Assembly: GCA_030830625.1 (NCBI GenBank)
Contig: JAURMQ010000082.1
Span: 1-33,355, forward strand
Origin: Flavobacteriaceae bacterium
Lineage (GTDB): Bacteria; Bacteroidota; Bacteroidia; Flavobacteriales; Flavobacteriaceae
Length of the DNA: 33,355 nt
Direction of reading: 5' to 3'
Below are positions 24,003 to 33,300 of the stretch, piece after piece; the stretch's first letter is position 1, and each line of letters begins with the position of its first letter. The position numbers were made by a program, and so were the translations under genes. The notes under the pieces were generated by a model that saw only the letters and a list, made by a program, of their open reading frames with translations, was not told the origin of the DNA and did not search any database.

Positions 24003-26810
24003 TCAGGGAGAAATTTCAAGAGGAGTTAAAATGGGATCTTCCAAAATCCCAGCGTCTAAAACATCTAAGGTTGAAGCATCAAAAGGCTGGTAATCTAAAC
24101 CTACCATATTGATTTCGTGAAATATTTTCCATTCCTCGCCTCGAGCCTCCTTGGCTTTGATTCGGTTGGATCCCAAATTGGTGACCTGAATGCGGAGGGT
24201 ATTCCCCTCTTTTTTCAACTGTTCAAGTGTAATCCGATAGGGGTTGGACCAAAGAGTTCCGATGTATTGATTGTTCAGCCATATCTTACCACTTTCTCTA
24301 AGGTCTCCCAAATCCAAAAGCCAAGGACCATCATGGTCTGCAGGTCTTTCAAATTTAATTTCATATTCGGCAGTTCCCGAAAATGCTTTCATGCTCTCTC
24401 CCCATTCGGTCCAGGATGTCAACGTATTGATTTTTTTTGTAAAAGTTGTATCTGGCCCTCCTTTGATTAATTTAAAATTCCAGTGGCCTTTTATCTTATA
24501 CGCTGTATCTGATGGCTTGTAATATTCCCAATTGGGAACATTGATTTTATCAAAAGTTTTGAGAAAAAGACTTCCCCCCGAGGGCAGAGCTATTTTTATT
24601 TGAGTTTGGTTTCCGATTGTCTGGGTTTGGCCCTTTCCCGTTTTTCCATTCAATGGATCCATGATCAATACCTCATTGGCCTCTACTCCAAGGGGAATAA
24701 AACCTTCAATTTTTTCGGGAGTGTGGTTGACGATAAAGTAGGTTTTTTTACCTTGATGATCCCTCCTGATGAATTTAAGGCCTTTCTCCACCATTTTTTC
24801 TTGAATCACTCCAGCTTTTTTCAGTGGGATTTCCATTTCTTCAAACGAATAGATTTTGTTGACCTTGTCTTTGGCCAATGCTTTCAATTCATTTTCTCTT
24901 TTTTGATGGTCAAAAAAACCAGGGGCACTTTCGGGGATTCCTAAAAAAACCACCGACGCTCCCCTAGATCTCAGCTCGATGAGTTTTTCCAAAGTTTTTA
25001 GGGGCATATACTTTGTAGCTGGCACTACTATAGCACGGTAGTTTCCTCCTGGTAACTGAAGGATACCATTTTCAACATTCATTTTTTCCAAGAATCGATC
25101 TGAAATGTAGTCAAATCCATACCCTTCTTCGATCAGGTGATGGGCCGTTTCGTAAAAAGAGGTTCCAGATAACCAAGTATCGAGGCGATGAATGGCAAAT
25201 TGCACCAAGAGGTTCCCGTCATTAAATTTTGTCCAACTGTCATGAACAGGCCAATAAACCAGTACATCATTGTCTGGCAAACCCTCTTGCAAGAGGGATT
25301 GTGATCGACCGATGTATTCAAATAGGGCGGGAGCGTCCTCCCAAACGGGATTGGTGTCGTTAAAATTTACGGGGGCATAAAACTTCCAGCCCGGCCAAGG
25401 AGCCGATGCAGGCGAATAGGTCGAACCGTGTAAAAAAACATGGTTAACCCCATTGAGAAATAAATCCTCTACCTCGGGTTTGCATTGAGATAGGGCAGCC
25501 CCAAAATGCTCTCTCAACCAAGTGAAAGTTTCGGAGGAAACCAATTTTTGGCCAGACAAATGAGCAGCAGAGGAGGAAAATTTGATCATAGCGGCATCCG
25601 CATCCCCTGCTCTAAAATTCCTATGAGGGAAATCCGCAGAGCTACCCTTTCCCTCTACCCGCCTAAAACCCTTAATATTGTATGGCATGGATCCAAACGT
25701 TTCACACTCTGGAATATCGGCCGATGCATATAAATCTATTAAATTTCCAGGTGCGCCATGGGCTTGATATTTGGTCTCTACATTCATGCTTTCTGCCCAC
25801 AGTTTCAACTCAGGATTGAAGCCTTCTATCAGTAAATCGGACAATGTTTCTCGGTAATCTCCTCTGATTCTATTGCTGATTTCATTGTCATTTTTATCCA
25901 AGAGTCTATTCATGTAGGGTTTGAGATCATAGCCGCGATAATATTTAAAAAGCTTAAAAAAATCGGAGGTGTAATCCGCTTTATACACTTCATAACTATC
26001 ATTGAAAACAGATCGGATTCTACCCTTCATTTTTTCAAAACGTTGACTAAAAAGCTGTAAGTAATTTTCAAGTGCTTCAGGAGAAAAATGGTCTAATACC
26101 CACCCCTCTCCCCCAGGAGCCGCTCTTTTGACCTTTTGCCTTGTGCGGTCTTCAAACACGAAAAATAGCGCGTAATCATCTTCTACGGCTTTCCATTTCA
26201 AGCGATCTTCAAAAGTTTGATGCGTAAGATCTATAAATTTATTGTGTGAATCAAAGGCAAAAACCCCTTGAAGTTTTGGACCCAAATTTTCAGTATCCCC
26301 CCCTTTAACATCTCGGAGCGTGGGGGTAACCAATTCTCCCGTTTTGTAGGGAGAAATCGTTTCCGAAAACAGCTCACCTTTAGTGAGATTTACTTTTCTT
26401 ACCAAGAGCCGTTTGGCAGCATCTGTGTGAGTCACATGAGAGCCTCCCCAAGGCCACCCCGTTCCCAAGGTCAGGTCAACTCCCATATTGAGGCTGTCTG
26501 CCACCCTGACCGTATGGTCCAGCAAATCGATCCATTTGGGGCTCAAAAAATCAATAAAGGATCCTTCATATCCTTTTACTCCATAGATGGGTTCTATTTC
26601 TACTCCTCCTATTCCTGCTTTTTCAAATGTGATTAAGGATTGGGTAATGTTTTTTTTATCGACTGCACTGCCCATCCACCACCACCGGGTCCAGGTTTTG
26701 GATTCTTTTTTTAACACAGGCCAGAGAGACAAATCGTTTTGAGCGTTTACAAATCGTCCACTCAGCAATATACTCCCTACAAACAGTACAGTGTATAATT
26801 TCCTTAACAT
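24003..26810 (-). CDS. Secreted GH106-type alpha-L-rhamnosidase
   Basis: A large exported glycoside hydrolase, 935 residues from ATG 26810. That start gives a clean signal peptide (LYTVLFVGSILLSG, then FVNAQ); the longer frame from 26843 adds only 11 residues. GH106 features are the early TWTRWWWMGSAVDKKNI segment, GIGGVEIEPIYGVKGYEG, the LTLGTGWPWGGSHV motif, the SSETFTWLREHFG region and a C-terminal galactose-binding-like sandwich (IWLNNQYIGTLWSNPYRITL). Family members are calcium-dependent inverting alpha-L-rhamnosidases that act on pectic or rhamnose-rich polysaccharides. The rhamnose catabolic neighbours and downstream rhaM support that activity. The linkage attacked cannot be predicted. 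Confidence 0.88.
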   Translation of the reverse strand: MLRKLYTVLFVGSILLSGRFVNAQNDLSLWPVLKKESKTWTRWWWMGSAVDKKNITQSLITFEKAGIGGVEIEPIYGVKGYEGSFIDFLSPKWIDLLDHTVRVADSLNMGVDLTLGTGWPWGGSHVTHTDAAKRLLVRKVNLTKGELFSETISPYKTGELVTPTLRDVKGGDTENLGPKLQGVFAFDSHNKFIDLTHQTFEDRLKWKAVEDDYALFFVFEDRTRQKVKRAAPGGEGWVLDHFSPEALENYLQLFSQRFEKMKGRIRSVFNDSYEVYKADYTSDFFKLFKYYRGYDLKPYMNRLLDKNDNEISNRIRGDYRETLSDLLIEGFNPELKLWAESMNVETKYQAHGAPGNLIDLYASADIPECETFGSMPYNIKGFRRVEGKGSSADFPHRNFRAGDADAAMIKFSSSAAHLSGQKLVSSETFTWLREHFGAALSQCKPEVEDLFLNGVNHVFLHGSTYSPASAPWPGWKFYAPVNFNDTNPVWEDAPALFEYIGRSQSLLQEGLPDNDVLVYWPVHDSWTKFNDGNLLVQFAIHRLDTWLSGTSFYETAHHLIEEGYGFDYISDRFLEKMNVENGILQLPGGNYRAIVVPATKYMPLKTLEKLIELRSRGASVVFLGIPESAPGFFDHQKRENELKALAKDKVNKIYSFEEMEIPLKKAGVIQEKMVEKGLKFIRRDHQGKKTYFIVNHTPEKIEGFIPLGVEANEVLIMDPLNGKTGKGQTQTIGNQTQIKIALPSGGSLFLKTFDKINVPNWEYYKPSDTAYKIKGHWNFKLIKGGPDTTFTKKINTLTSWTEWGESMKAFSGTAEYEIKFERPADHDGPWLLDLGDLRESGKIWLNNQYIGTLWSNPYRITLEQLKKEGNTLRIQVTNLGSNRIKAKEARGEEWKIFHEINMVGLDYQPFDASTLDVLDAGILEDPILTPLEISP

Positions 26811-26880
26811 TACATCCGAAAATGGAGTAGAGTTCATGAGCATATTATTATGGGCTAATTTAAAATTTCAGACATTAAAT

Positions 26881-26910
26881 TTTACCAAAAAAAAATAAAA
26901 TCTATTTTTA
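26881..26910 (+). promoter_or_regulatory. Weak promoter candidate for the exported flavoprotein gene
   Basis: TTTA (26881-26884) and TATTTTTA (26903-26910) are separated by 18 bases. Each differs by one base from the Bacteroidota -33 TTTG and -7 TAnnTTTG. The site lies 20 bases before the ATG, in the 119-base divergent region shared with the GH106 gene. Confidence 0.3.
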
Positions 26911-26929
26911 GGGGATCATTTAATAAATT

Positions 26930-28591
26930 ATGAAGCCAAACCGATTCCTTTTCAATTTTTGCATTTTATTTTTTTTGTGCTGCTCTCCTGCCTCTGAATC
27001 CTCCCAAGCCTATCGAGCAGACGTAATCGTTTATGGTGGAACTTCTGCCGCAATAATTGCTGCTGTAGAGGTAGCCCAATCGGGTAAATCAGTAATGGTA
27101 GTTTCTCCCGACAAACATTTGGGTGGGCTGACTGCCGGGGGTTTGGGCTGGACCGATACAGGAAAAAAAGAGGCCATTGGAGGGCTTTCAAGAGATTTCT
27201 ACCATCGTGTGTGGCGGCATTACGATCAAGAAGATGCGTGGGATTGGCAGCAAAAGAAAGATTTCGGAAAACGTGGATTGGGAACAAGAGGCGCTGATGG
27301 GAATAACACCATGTGGGTTTTTGAGCCGCATGTAGCAGAGAAAATTTTTGAAGACTATATTGTCGAAAACAACATTAAAGTGTATAGAGAGGAATGGCTT
27401 GAGCGTAAATCTGGAGTTAAAAAAATTGACGGTAAAATCATTTCTTTTACTACGCTTTCGGGAAAAACCTTTGAAGGGAAGATGTTTATCGACGCCACCT
27501 ATGAAGGGGATTTAATGGCCAGTGCAGAGGTGAGTTATCATGTGGGGCGGGAAAGTTCTAAGACGTATGATGAAAAATGGAATGGAGTTCAAACCGGGGT
27601 TTTGCATCATCAGCATTGGTTTTGGGAGAATATTTCTCCTTACCATATTCCTGGAGACCCAAGCAGTGGGCTTTTACCCAGAATTTCTCCAGAACCTCCT
27701 GGAGAATACGGTGCGGCCGACAATAAGATTCAAGCTTATTGTTTTAGAGTATGCATGACCGATAACGACAAAAACAGGATTCCATTTCCTAAGCCGAAAA
27801 ATTATGACCCCTCTCAATACGAATTACTTCTCCGATCTTTGCAGACGGGTAGGAAAGACTTTTTTGAAAAATTTGACCCCCTCCCCAATTTTAAAACCGA
27901 TACCAACAATCACGGACCCTTCAGTTCTGACAATATCGGGATGAATTACAATTATCCCGAGGCGAGTTATGAAAGAAGAAAAGCCATTATTGAGGAGCAT
28001 AAAGACTATCAAATGGGTTTATTGTGGTTTGTAGCCAACGATCCTAGGGTTCCCGCCGAAATAAGGGAGAAACTGTCTCAGTGGGGTTTAGCTCAAGATG
28101 AATTTTTGGATAACGGGAATTGGCCCCATCAGATTTATGTTCGTGAAGCCCGAAGAATGATTGGAAAATATGTTACAACCGAACACGATGTACTCTTAAA
28201 AAGAGAAGTGCCAGAACCCATTGGAATGGGCTCTTATGCAATGGACTCTCACAATGTTCAGCGCTACATCACTCCAGAAGGATTCGTTCAAAATGAGGGA
28301 GATATTGGGGTAAAACCACCTGAGCCTTACGCCATATCCTATGGATCAATTGTCCCTAAAAAAAAGGAATGCACCAATTTAATGGTTCCTGTATGTGTAT
28401 CCAGTAGCCACATAGCTTTTGGCTCCATCAGAATGGAACCTGTTTTCATGATATTGGGACAATCGGCAGCTGTTGCCGCCTGTCTGGCCATAGATAAAAA
28501 CAAAGCGGTTCAGGATTTGAATTATACAGATATCGAAACTATACTGGTCAAAAAAGGTCAAGTTTTATCCCTTGATCAATTGATTAAATAG
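26930..28591 (+). CDS. Exported FAD-dependent oxidoreductase of the PUL-associated FAD_oxidored type
   Basis: A 553-residue flavoprotein with an N-terminal export signal: residues 1-18 (hydrophobic LFNFCILFFL) end in Cys17-Cys18, possibly a lipoprotein anchor though Cys at -1 is atypical. The FAD motif is VIVYGGTSAAIIAAVEV (about 33-48), then LGGLTAGGLGWTDTG, FIDATYEGDLMASA and a late GSIRMEPVFMILGQSAA. This is the family (PF12831) often found in polysaccharide utilisation loci beside rhamnosidases and other glycosidases. The substrate is unknown; oxidation of a carbohydrate is plausible but unproven. It is divergent from GH106 across a 119-base region. No twin-arginine motif is present, which is odd for an exported protein that binds FAD. 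Confidence 0.82.
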   Translation: MKPNRFLFNFCILFFLCCSPASESSQAYRADVIVYGGTSAAIIAAVEVAQSGKSVMVVSPDKHLGGLTAGGLGWTDTGKKEAIGGLSRDFYHRVWRHYDQEDAWDWQQKKDFGKRGLGTRGADGNNTMWVFEPHVAEKIFEDYIVENNIKVYREEWLERKSGVKKIDGKIISFTTLSGKTFEGKMFIDATYEGDLMASAEVSYHVGRESSKTYDEKWNGVQTGVLHHQHWFWENISPYHIPGDPSSGLLPRISPEPPGEYGAADNKIQAYCFRVCMTDNDKNRIPFPKPKNYDPSQYELLLRSLQTGRKDFFEKFDPLPNFKTDTNNHGPFSSDNIGMNYNYPEASYERRKAIIEEHKDYQMGLLWFVANDPRVPAEIREKLSQWGLAQDEFLDNGNWPHQIYVREARRMIGKYVTTEHDVLLKREVPEPIGMGSYAMDSHNVQRYITPEGFVQNEGDIGVKPPEPYAISYGSIVPKKKECTNLMVPVCVSSSHIAFGSIRMEPVFMILGQSAAVAACLAIDKNKAVQDLNYTDIETILVKKGQVLSLDQLIK

Positions 28592-28739
28592 CTTCTTTTG
28601 GAAAAAGGATTCCCATGTATTACCCCATTTAACTGACTTCTTTGAGGGTAAACCCATAAAATTATTTCAGCAGATTCAGTTGACCGAATTACAGCTTCTG
28701 AAATTCAATCATGAGCCATTCCCCAAAACCATGATTCGA
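28592..28739. other. Convergent spacer, longest gene-free stretch in the window
   Basis: This 148-base gap between convergent genes holds an inverted repeat AATCATG (28707-28713)/CATGATT (28730-28736) with a 16-base loop, and a short GGGT-AA-ACCC (28646-28655). Neither has a proper T-run. One plus-strand frame stays open across the whole gap but has no start codon before 28731. Confidence 0.5.
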
Positions 28740-29753
28740 TCAGTCACTGAAATTTACGATTGCTTTCATCACTCCGGTTTCGGGCTTAAGCCATTGCTCA
28801 AAATGGGGAATCATTTCGGTAAAATGCACATTATGTGTAATAAATGAGTGGGTAGGAAATTGATCTAAAATATTTATTACGTGATCAAAATCCTCTAAAG
28901 TAGCGTTTCTGCTACACATCAATGTGGTTTCTTTGGCGTGTATTTTTGGATGAGCATAGGTGAGTGCCCCGTTGGACAATCCCACCATAACAAACCGTCC
29001 ACCGTGCGACATATAATCGGGTCCTGTTTCCAGAGCGATTTTATTTCCAGAGGCATCAAAAACAGCCGTGCATAAATTCCCATGACTTAATTGTGCGACC
29101 TCTTTGACGGCATCAGGACCGGCCTTCACACAATGATCTATACCCATATTTTCTTTGGCGTATTGCAGCCTTTGCTCGTTTACATCAACAGCAATGACTT
29201 TGGCCCCTTGTATTTGAGCCAGCTTCATAATTCCAATACCAATGGGACCACATCCCATCACAGCGATCATTTCTCCAGATTTTAGCCCCGCCCTTCGAAT
29301 GGCATGAGCGCCAATGGCTAAGGGTTCTACGATGGCCATTTCGTCATAGGAAAGCGCATGGGTTTTGAGTAAAATACGAGTGGGTACAGAAATATATTCT
29401 TGCATTCCACCATCGGTATGTACCCCCATTACTTGAATATGAGTACAACAATTGGATTTTCCGCAAGTACAAGCTATACAGTGACCGCAGCTCAAGTAAG
29501 GCATGAGGACTACAGGATCACCCACAACAATGTCATTTTCATTAGGATCAATCTCAACCACCTCCGCAGCAAGCTCATGGCCTAAAATACGCGGATAACT
29601 AAAAAAGGCTTGATTTCCTGCATAAGCATGTAAATCAGTTCCACAAATACCTACTTTTTTTATTTTCAAAAGCGCCTCATGAGGCGCTCTTATCGGGAAA
29701 GGCTTTTCTTTCTGAGCAAATTTACCGGGCTGTTCACAAACGATATATTTCAT
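28740..29753 (-). CDS. Zinc-dependent medium-chain dehydrogenase, LgoD/YjjN (L-galactonate 5-dehydrogenase)-like
   Basis: A 337-residue MDR-family dehydrogenase. Catalytic zinc ligands are Cys37 (GICGTD), His59-Glu60 (GHE) and Glu143 (VEP); structural zinc Cys are 89, 92, 95 and 103 in YLSCGHCIACTCGKSNCC; the nucleotide motif is GCGPIG (167-172). The GNQAFFSYPRILGHE and ETTLMCSRNATLEDFD segments and the overall length resemble E. coli YjjN/LgoD, which oxidises L-galactonate to tagaturonate. A related aldonate or polyol is therefore the likely substrate, with NAD. It is transcribed alone, towards the exported flavoprotein gene. It may feed on the acid-sugar side with the upstream dehydratase, but the two genes are 16 kb apart and the link is speculative. 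Confidence 0.85.
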   Translation of the reverse strand: MKYIVCEQPGKFAQKEKPFPIRAPHEALLKIKKVGICGTDLHAYAGNQAFFSYPRILGHELAAEVVEIDPNENDIVVGDPVVLMPYLSCGHCIACTCGKSNCCTHIQVMGVHTDGGMQEYISVPTRILLKTHALSYDEMAIVEPLAIGAHAIRRAGLKSGEMIAVMGCGPIGIGIMKLAQIQGAKVIAVDVNEQRLQYAKENMGIDHCVKAGPDAVKEVAQLSHGNLCTAVFDASGNKIALETGPDYMSHGGRFVMVGLSNGALTYAHPKIHAKETTLMCSRNATLEDFDHVINILDQFPTHSFITHNVHFTEMIPHFEQWLKPETGVMKAIVNFSD

Positions 29754-29812
29754 GTAAAAATTTACGACTAAATAGAGAATAAATTAAATATTTTTTTTGT
29801 ATATTTAAATTG

Positions 29813-30226
29813 ATGAGAGGTATGCTAAATAAAATATGCGCTGCTGTAATGGCCATTGTGATCGTATTGTCTACAATGTCTTATACCTTCAATTTACATT
29901 TTTGTGGAGATACCATAGTAGAAACAACCTTATTTCTCAAAGCAAAAGGTTGTGGTATGGAAATGAAAAACATATCCACCCAAAGCTGTTCTCTTGAAAA
30001 GAAGAATTGTTGTGGTGACAAGCAATTGTTGATTGAAGGACAAGATGAATTACACCTTATCATCAACAAAATTTCTTCTGAACGGCTTACATTCCTTAGC
30101 CCTTTTGCTTTTTCGTACTTCAATGTTTTTGAAATTTCCAAAAGAAACGTTTCTCATTACGAAAAATATAAGCCACCTCTGGTCGTCAGGCCCATCTATA
30201 AGATTGACGAAACCTACCTAATTTGA
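29813..30226 (+). CDS. HYC_CC_PP-family small exported or membrane protein
   Basis: A 137-residue protein of unknown function, next to a metal efflux gene. It has an N-terminal hydrophobic segment (about residues 5-26) that may be a signal peptide or anchor, then HFCGD (Cys31), Cys47, Cys59, the pair KNCCGD (Cys66-Cys67), and a late KPPLV (Pro121-Pro122). The His-x-Cys, Cys-Cys and Pro-Pro order is what names the HYC_CC_PP family of Bacteroidota. The Cys-rich periplasmic part suggests metal sensing or binding, which is inference. Start choice is uncertain: ATG 29813 and ATG 29822 are both possible. The CusA-like pump gene starts 108 bases downstream on the same strand. Confidence 0.75.
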   Translation: MRGMLNKICAAVMAIVIVLSTMSYTFNLHFCGDTIVETTLFLKAKGCGMEMKNISTQSCSLEKKNCCGDKQLLIEGQDELHLIINKISSERLTFLSPFAFSYFNVFEISKRNVSHYEKYKPPLVVRPIYKIDETYLI

Positions 30227-30245
30227 TTTTTAAGTAATAGACTGT

Positions 30246-30277
30246 GTTATCCTTTCAATTAATGCGATAAGGATAAC
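30246..30277. repeat. Inverted repeat between the HYC_CC_PP gene and the RND pump gene
   Basis: GTTATCCTT (30246-30254) and AAGGATAAC (30269-30277) are perfect 9-bp inverted arms around a 14-base spacer. No T-run follows at once, so a simple terminator is unlikely. It may be an operator for metal-responsive control, an attenuator or a partial terminator upstream of the pump gene. Confidence 0.55.
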
Positions 30278-30334
30278 GTGCTGTATTTGTTGTTTTCCAT
30301 ACGTCCATGTCTCATTATTTAATTGTCAAATCTT

Positions 30335-33300
30335 ATGCTAAATAAAAGCATCAAATTTTTAATAGAAAATAAACTTATCGCTGTTTTACTCCTTATTCTT
30401 TTTATAGGATGGGGAACGGTTCATGCCCCTTTTAATTGGGATACCGGTTTTTTACCGAGCAACCCTGTTGCAGTAGATGCCATTCCTGATATTGGAGAAA
30501 ATCAGCAAATAGTATTTACCAAATGGGAAGGGCGCTCACCACAAGATATTGAAGATCAAATTACTTATCCCCTAACGACTTCTTTATTAGGGATCTCAGG
30601 GGTAAAAACCATTCGTAGTTCTTCTATGTTTGGGTTTTCAAGTATCTATATCATTTTTGAAGAGGATATTGAGTTTTATTGGAGTAGGAGTCGCATCATC
30701 GAAAAACTAAACTCATTACCGAGCGGATTATTACCCGATGGTGTTAATCCTGCTTTGGGTCCAGATGCTACAGGTTTAGGTCAAATTTTTTGGTACACCT
30801 TAGAAGGTCGTGATGAAAACGGAAACGTGACCGGTGGTTGGGATTTACATGAGTTGCGAAGCATACAAGATTACTATGTGAAATATGCTTTATCGTCAGC
30901 AAGCGGTGTTTCTGAAGTTGCTTCTATTGGTGGACATGTTCAGGAATATCAAGTCGATGTTAATCCAGAATTGATGCGTCAATATAATATGGGATTGCAT
31001 CATGTTGTGAAAGCAGTTAAAGAAAGTAACAAAGACATAGGAGCACAAACCTTAGAAATTAACCAAGTAGAATATTTAGTGCGTGGTTTGGGCTATGTAA
31101 AATCTATTGAAGATATAGAAAATGCAGTCATTTCTTCTGAAGATTACACATCCATTCGAATTAAAGACATCGGTAAAGTTTCGTTAGGTCCTGCAACACG
31201 TAGAGGATTGTTAGATAAAGAAGGGGCCGAAGTTGTTGGAGCTGTTGTAGTGGCAAGATATGGAGCGAATCCAATGGAGGTCATAAACCGTGTAAAAGAA
31301 AAAATAAACGAGTTAAGTGCAGGATTACCTTCTAAAGTTTTAGCAGATGGCAGAACTTCACAAGTTACTATTATTCCCTTTTATGACCGAACCGAACTGA
31401 TCCAAGAAACATTAGGAACACTCAATGAAGCCTTAACATTAGAGATTCTTATAACCATTTTGGTTATCATCATAATGGTATTTAATCTTCGAGCTTCTAT
31501 TTTAATATCAGGCTTGTTACCTGTTGCGGTATTAATGGTTTTTATAGCCATGAAACTTTTTGGTGTAGATGCCAATATTGTTGCACTTTCAGGTATTGCA
31601 ATTGCTATTGGTACTATGGTCGATGTAGGGGTCATACTTTCCGAAAATATTATCAGGCATTTGGACGAAGATGATGGTAAACTACCAATAAACACTGTAG
31701 TTTACAATGCTACCGCAGAAGTTTCTGGTGCTATTGTTACAGCCGTTATGACAACGATTATTAGTTTCATTCCTGTATTTACAATGATAGGTGCAGAAGG
31801 GAAATTATTCAGACCATTAGCCTTTACCAAAACTTTTGCCTTAACAGCATCCATTATTGTCGCGTTATTTTTAATACCACCGTTTGCAGCATTTTTGTTT
31901 AGAAGAAAAAGAATCAAAAAGAATTTCAGTTATTTCATAAATGCAGCTTTAATTTTAGCAGTATTAATAGGGGTTATCGATGGCCATGGGTTAGGAATCA
32001 TAGTAATAGGTTTTGGAATTACAGGCGTTTTAAAACTTCAAGAAAAATTAAATGAAAAGCAAGCAAACCTTGTCAATAGTATCATTACTGTAGCTGCAAT
32101 TGTATTTCTTTTAGCAGAATATTGGAGACCTTTAGGTATGGATAAAAGTATCTTTTGGAATCTAATTTTTGTAAGTATTATTTGTTTTGGATTATTAGGC
32201 CTTTTTTCATTATTCATAAAGTATTACACCCGTATTTTAGAATGGTGTTTAAGCCACAAGCTCTTTTTTCTTTCCCTACCCACAGCAATAGTTATTGCAG
32301 GGTTTTTCATTATGAGGAATACAGGAAAAGAGTTTATGCCATCCCTAAATGAAGGTTCTTTTCTTTTAATGCCAACCTCAATGCCACATTCCGGTATTGA
32401 AGAAAACAAAAGAGTCTTACAACAATTGGATAAGGCTGTTGCCAGTATTCCAGAAATTGAAACTGTAGTTGGAAAAGCGGGACGTACAGAATCGGCCTTA
32501 GATCCTGCCCCCTTGTCTATGTACGAAAATGTGATTCAGTACAAATCGGAATATATGTTAAATGAAAATGGAGAACGGCAACGTTACAAAGTGAACCAAG
32601 AGGACTTGTTTGAATTGAAAGATGGCCATTGGATTGCAAACCCTAACAATACTGATAATTTACCCATGAGGGTCGTTAAAAGGTCTCAATTAATAGAAGA
32701 TAAAAAGGGGGAATTCTATAGAAATTGGAGGCCAGAAATAAAATCACCTGATGACATTTGGAATGAAATCGTGAGAGTAACAAAGTTACCAGGCGTTACA
32801 TCAGCCCCAAAATTACAGCCCATTGAAACACGATTGGTAATGCTTCAAACGGGAATGCGTGCACCGATGGGAATCAAAGTAAAAGGGCAAAATTTGAGGC
32901 AAATAGAAGCATTTGGAGTTCAATTAGAAAACATTTTAAAGCAAGCGGAAGGGGTAAAACAAGAAGCTGTTTTTGCAGACCGTATTGTTGGAAAACCATA
33001 TCTACTGATTGATATAGATAGAGATAAAATTTCACGCTATGGCATTTCCATACAAAAGGTACAAGATGTTTTAAAAGTTGCTGTGGGAGGAATGGTATTA
33101 ACACAAACCATTGAAGGAAGAGAGCGTTATGGTGTTCGTGTTCGTTATCCAAGAGAATTACGATCGAATCCAACCGATCTAAAGCAAATCTATGTACCTG
33201 TTGAGAAAGGGAGTCCTATTCCCTTAAGTGAATTAGCAACCATTCGTTATGAGCAAGGTCCACAGGTCATTAAAAGTGAAGATACCTTTTTGGTGGGCTA

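Noticed and set aside
24117-24470. Plus-strand frame of 117 codons opposite the GH106 gene
   Set aside because: It is antisense to a well-supported GH106 coding region, with no domain, no promoter and no plausible start context.
28707-28736. Rho-independent terminator between the convergent genes
   Set aside because: The 7-bp stem is AT-rich with a 16-base loop and no T-run follows on either strand, so I do not call it a terminator.
29754-29765. GTAAA-N2-TTTAC inverted repeat just before the LgoD-like gene as an operator
   Set aside because: It is short and purely AT-rich except for the end bases, and is easily expected by chance in this composition; no second copy was found.
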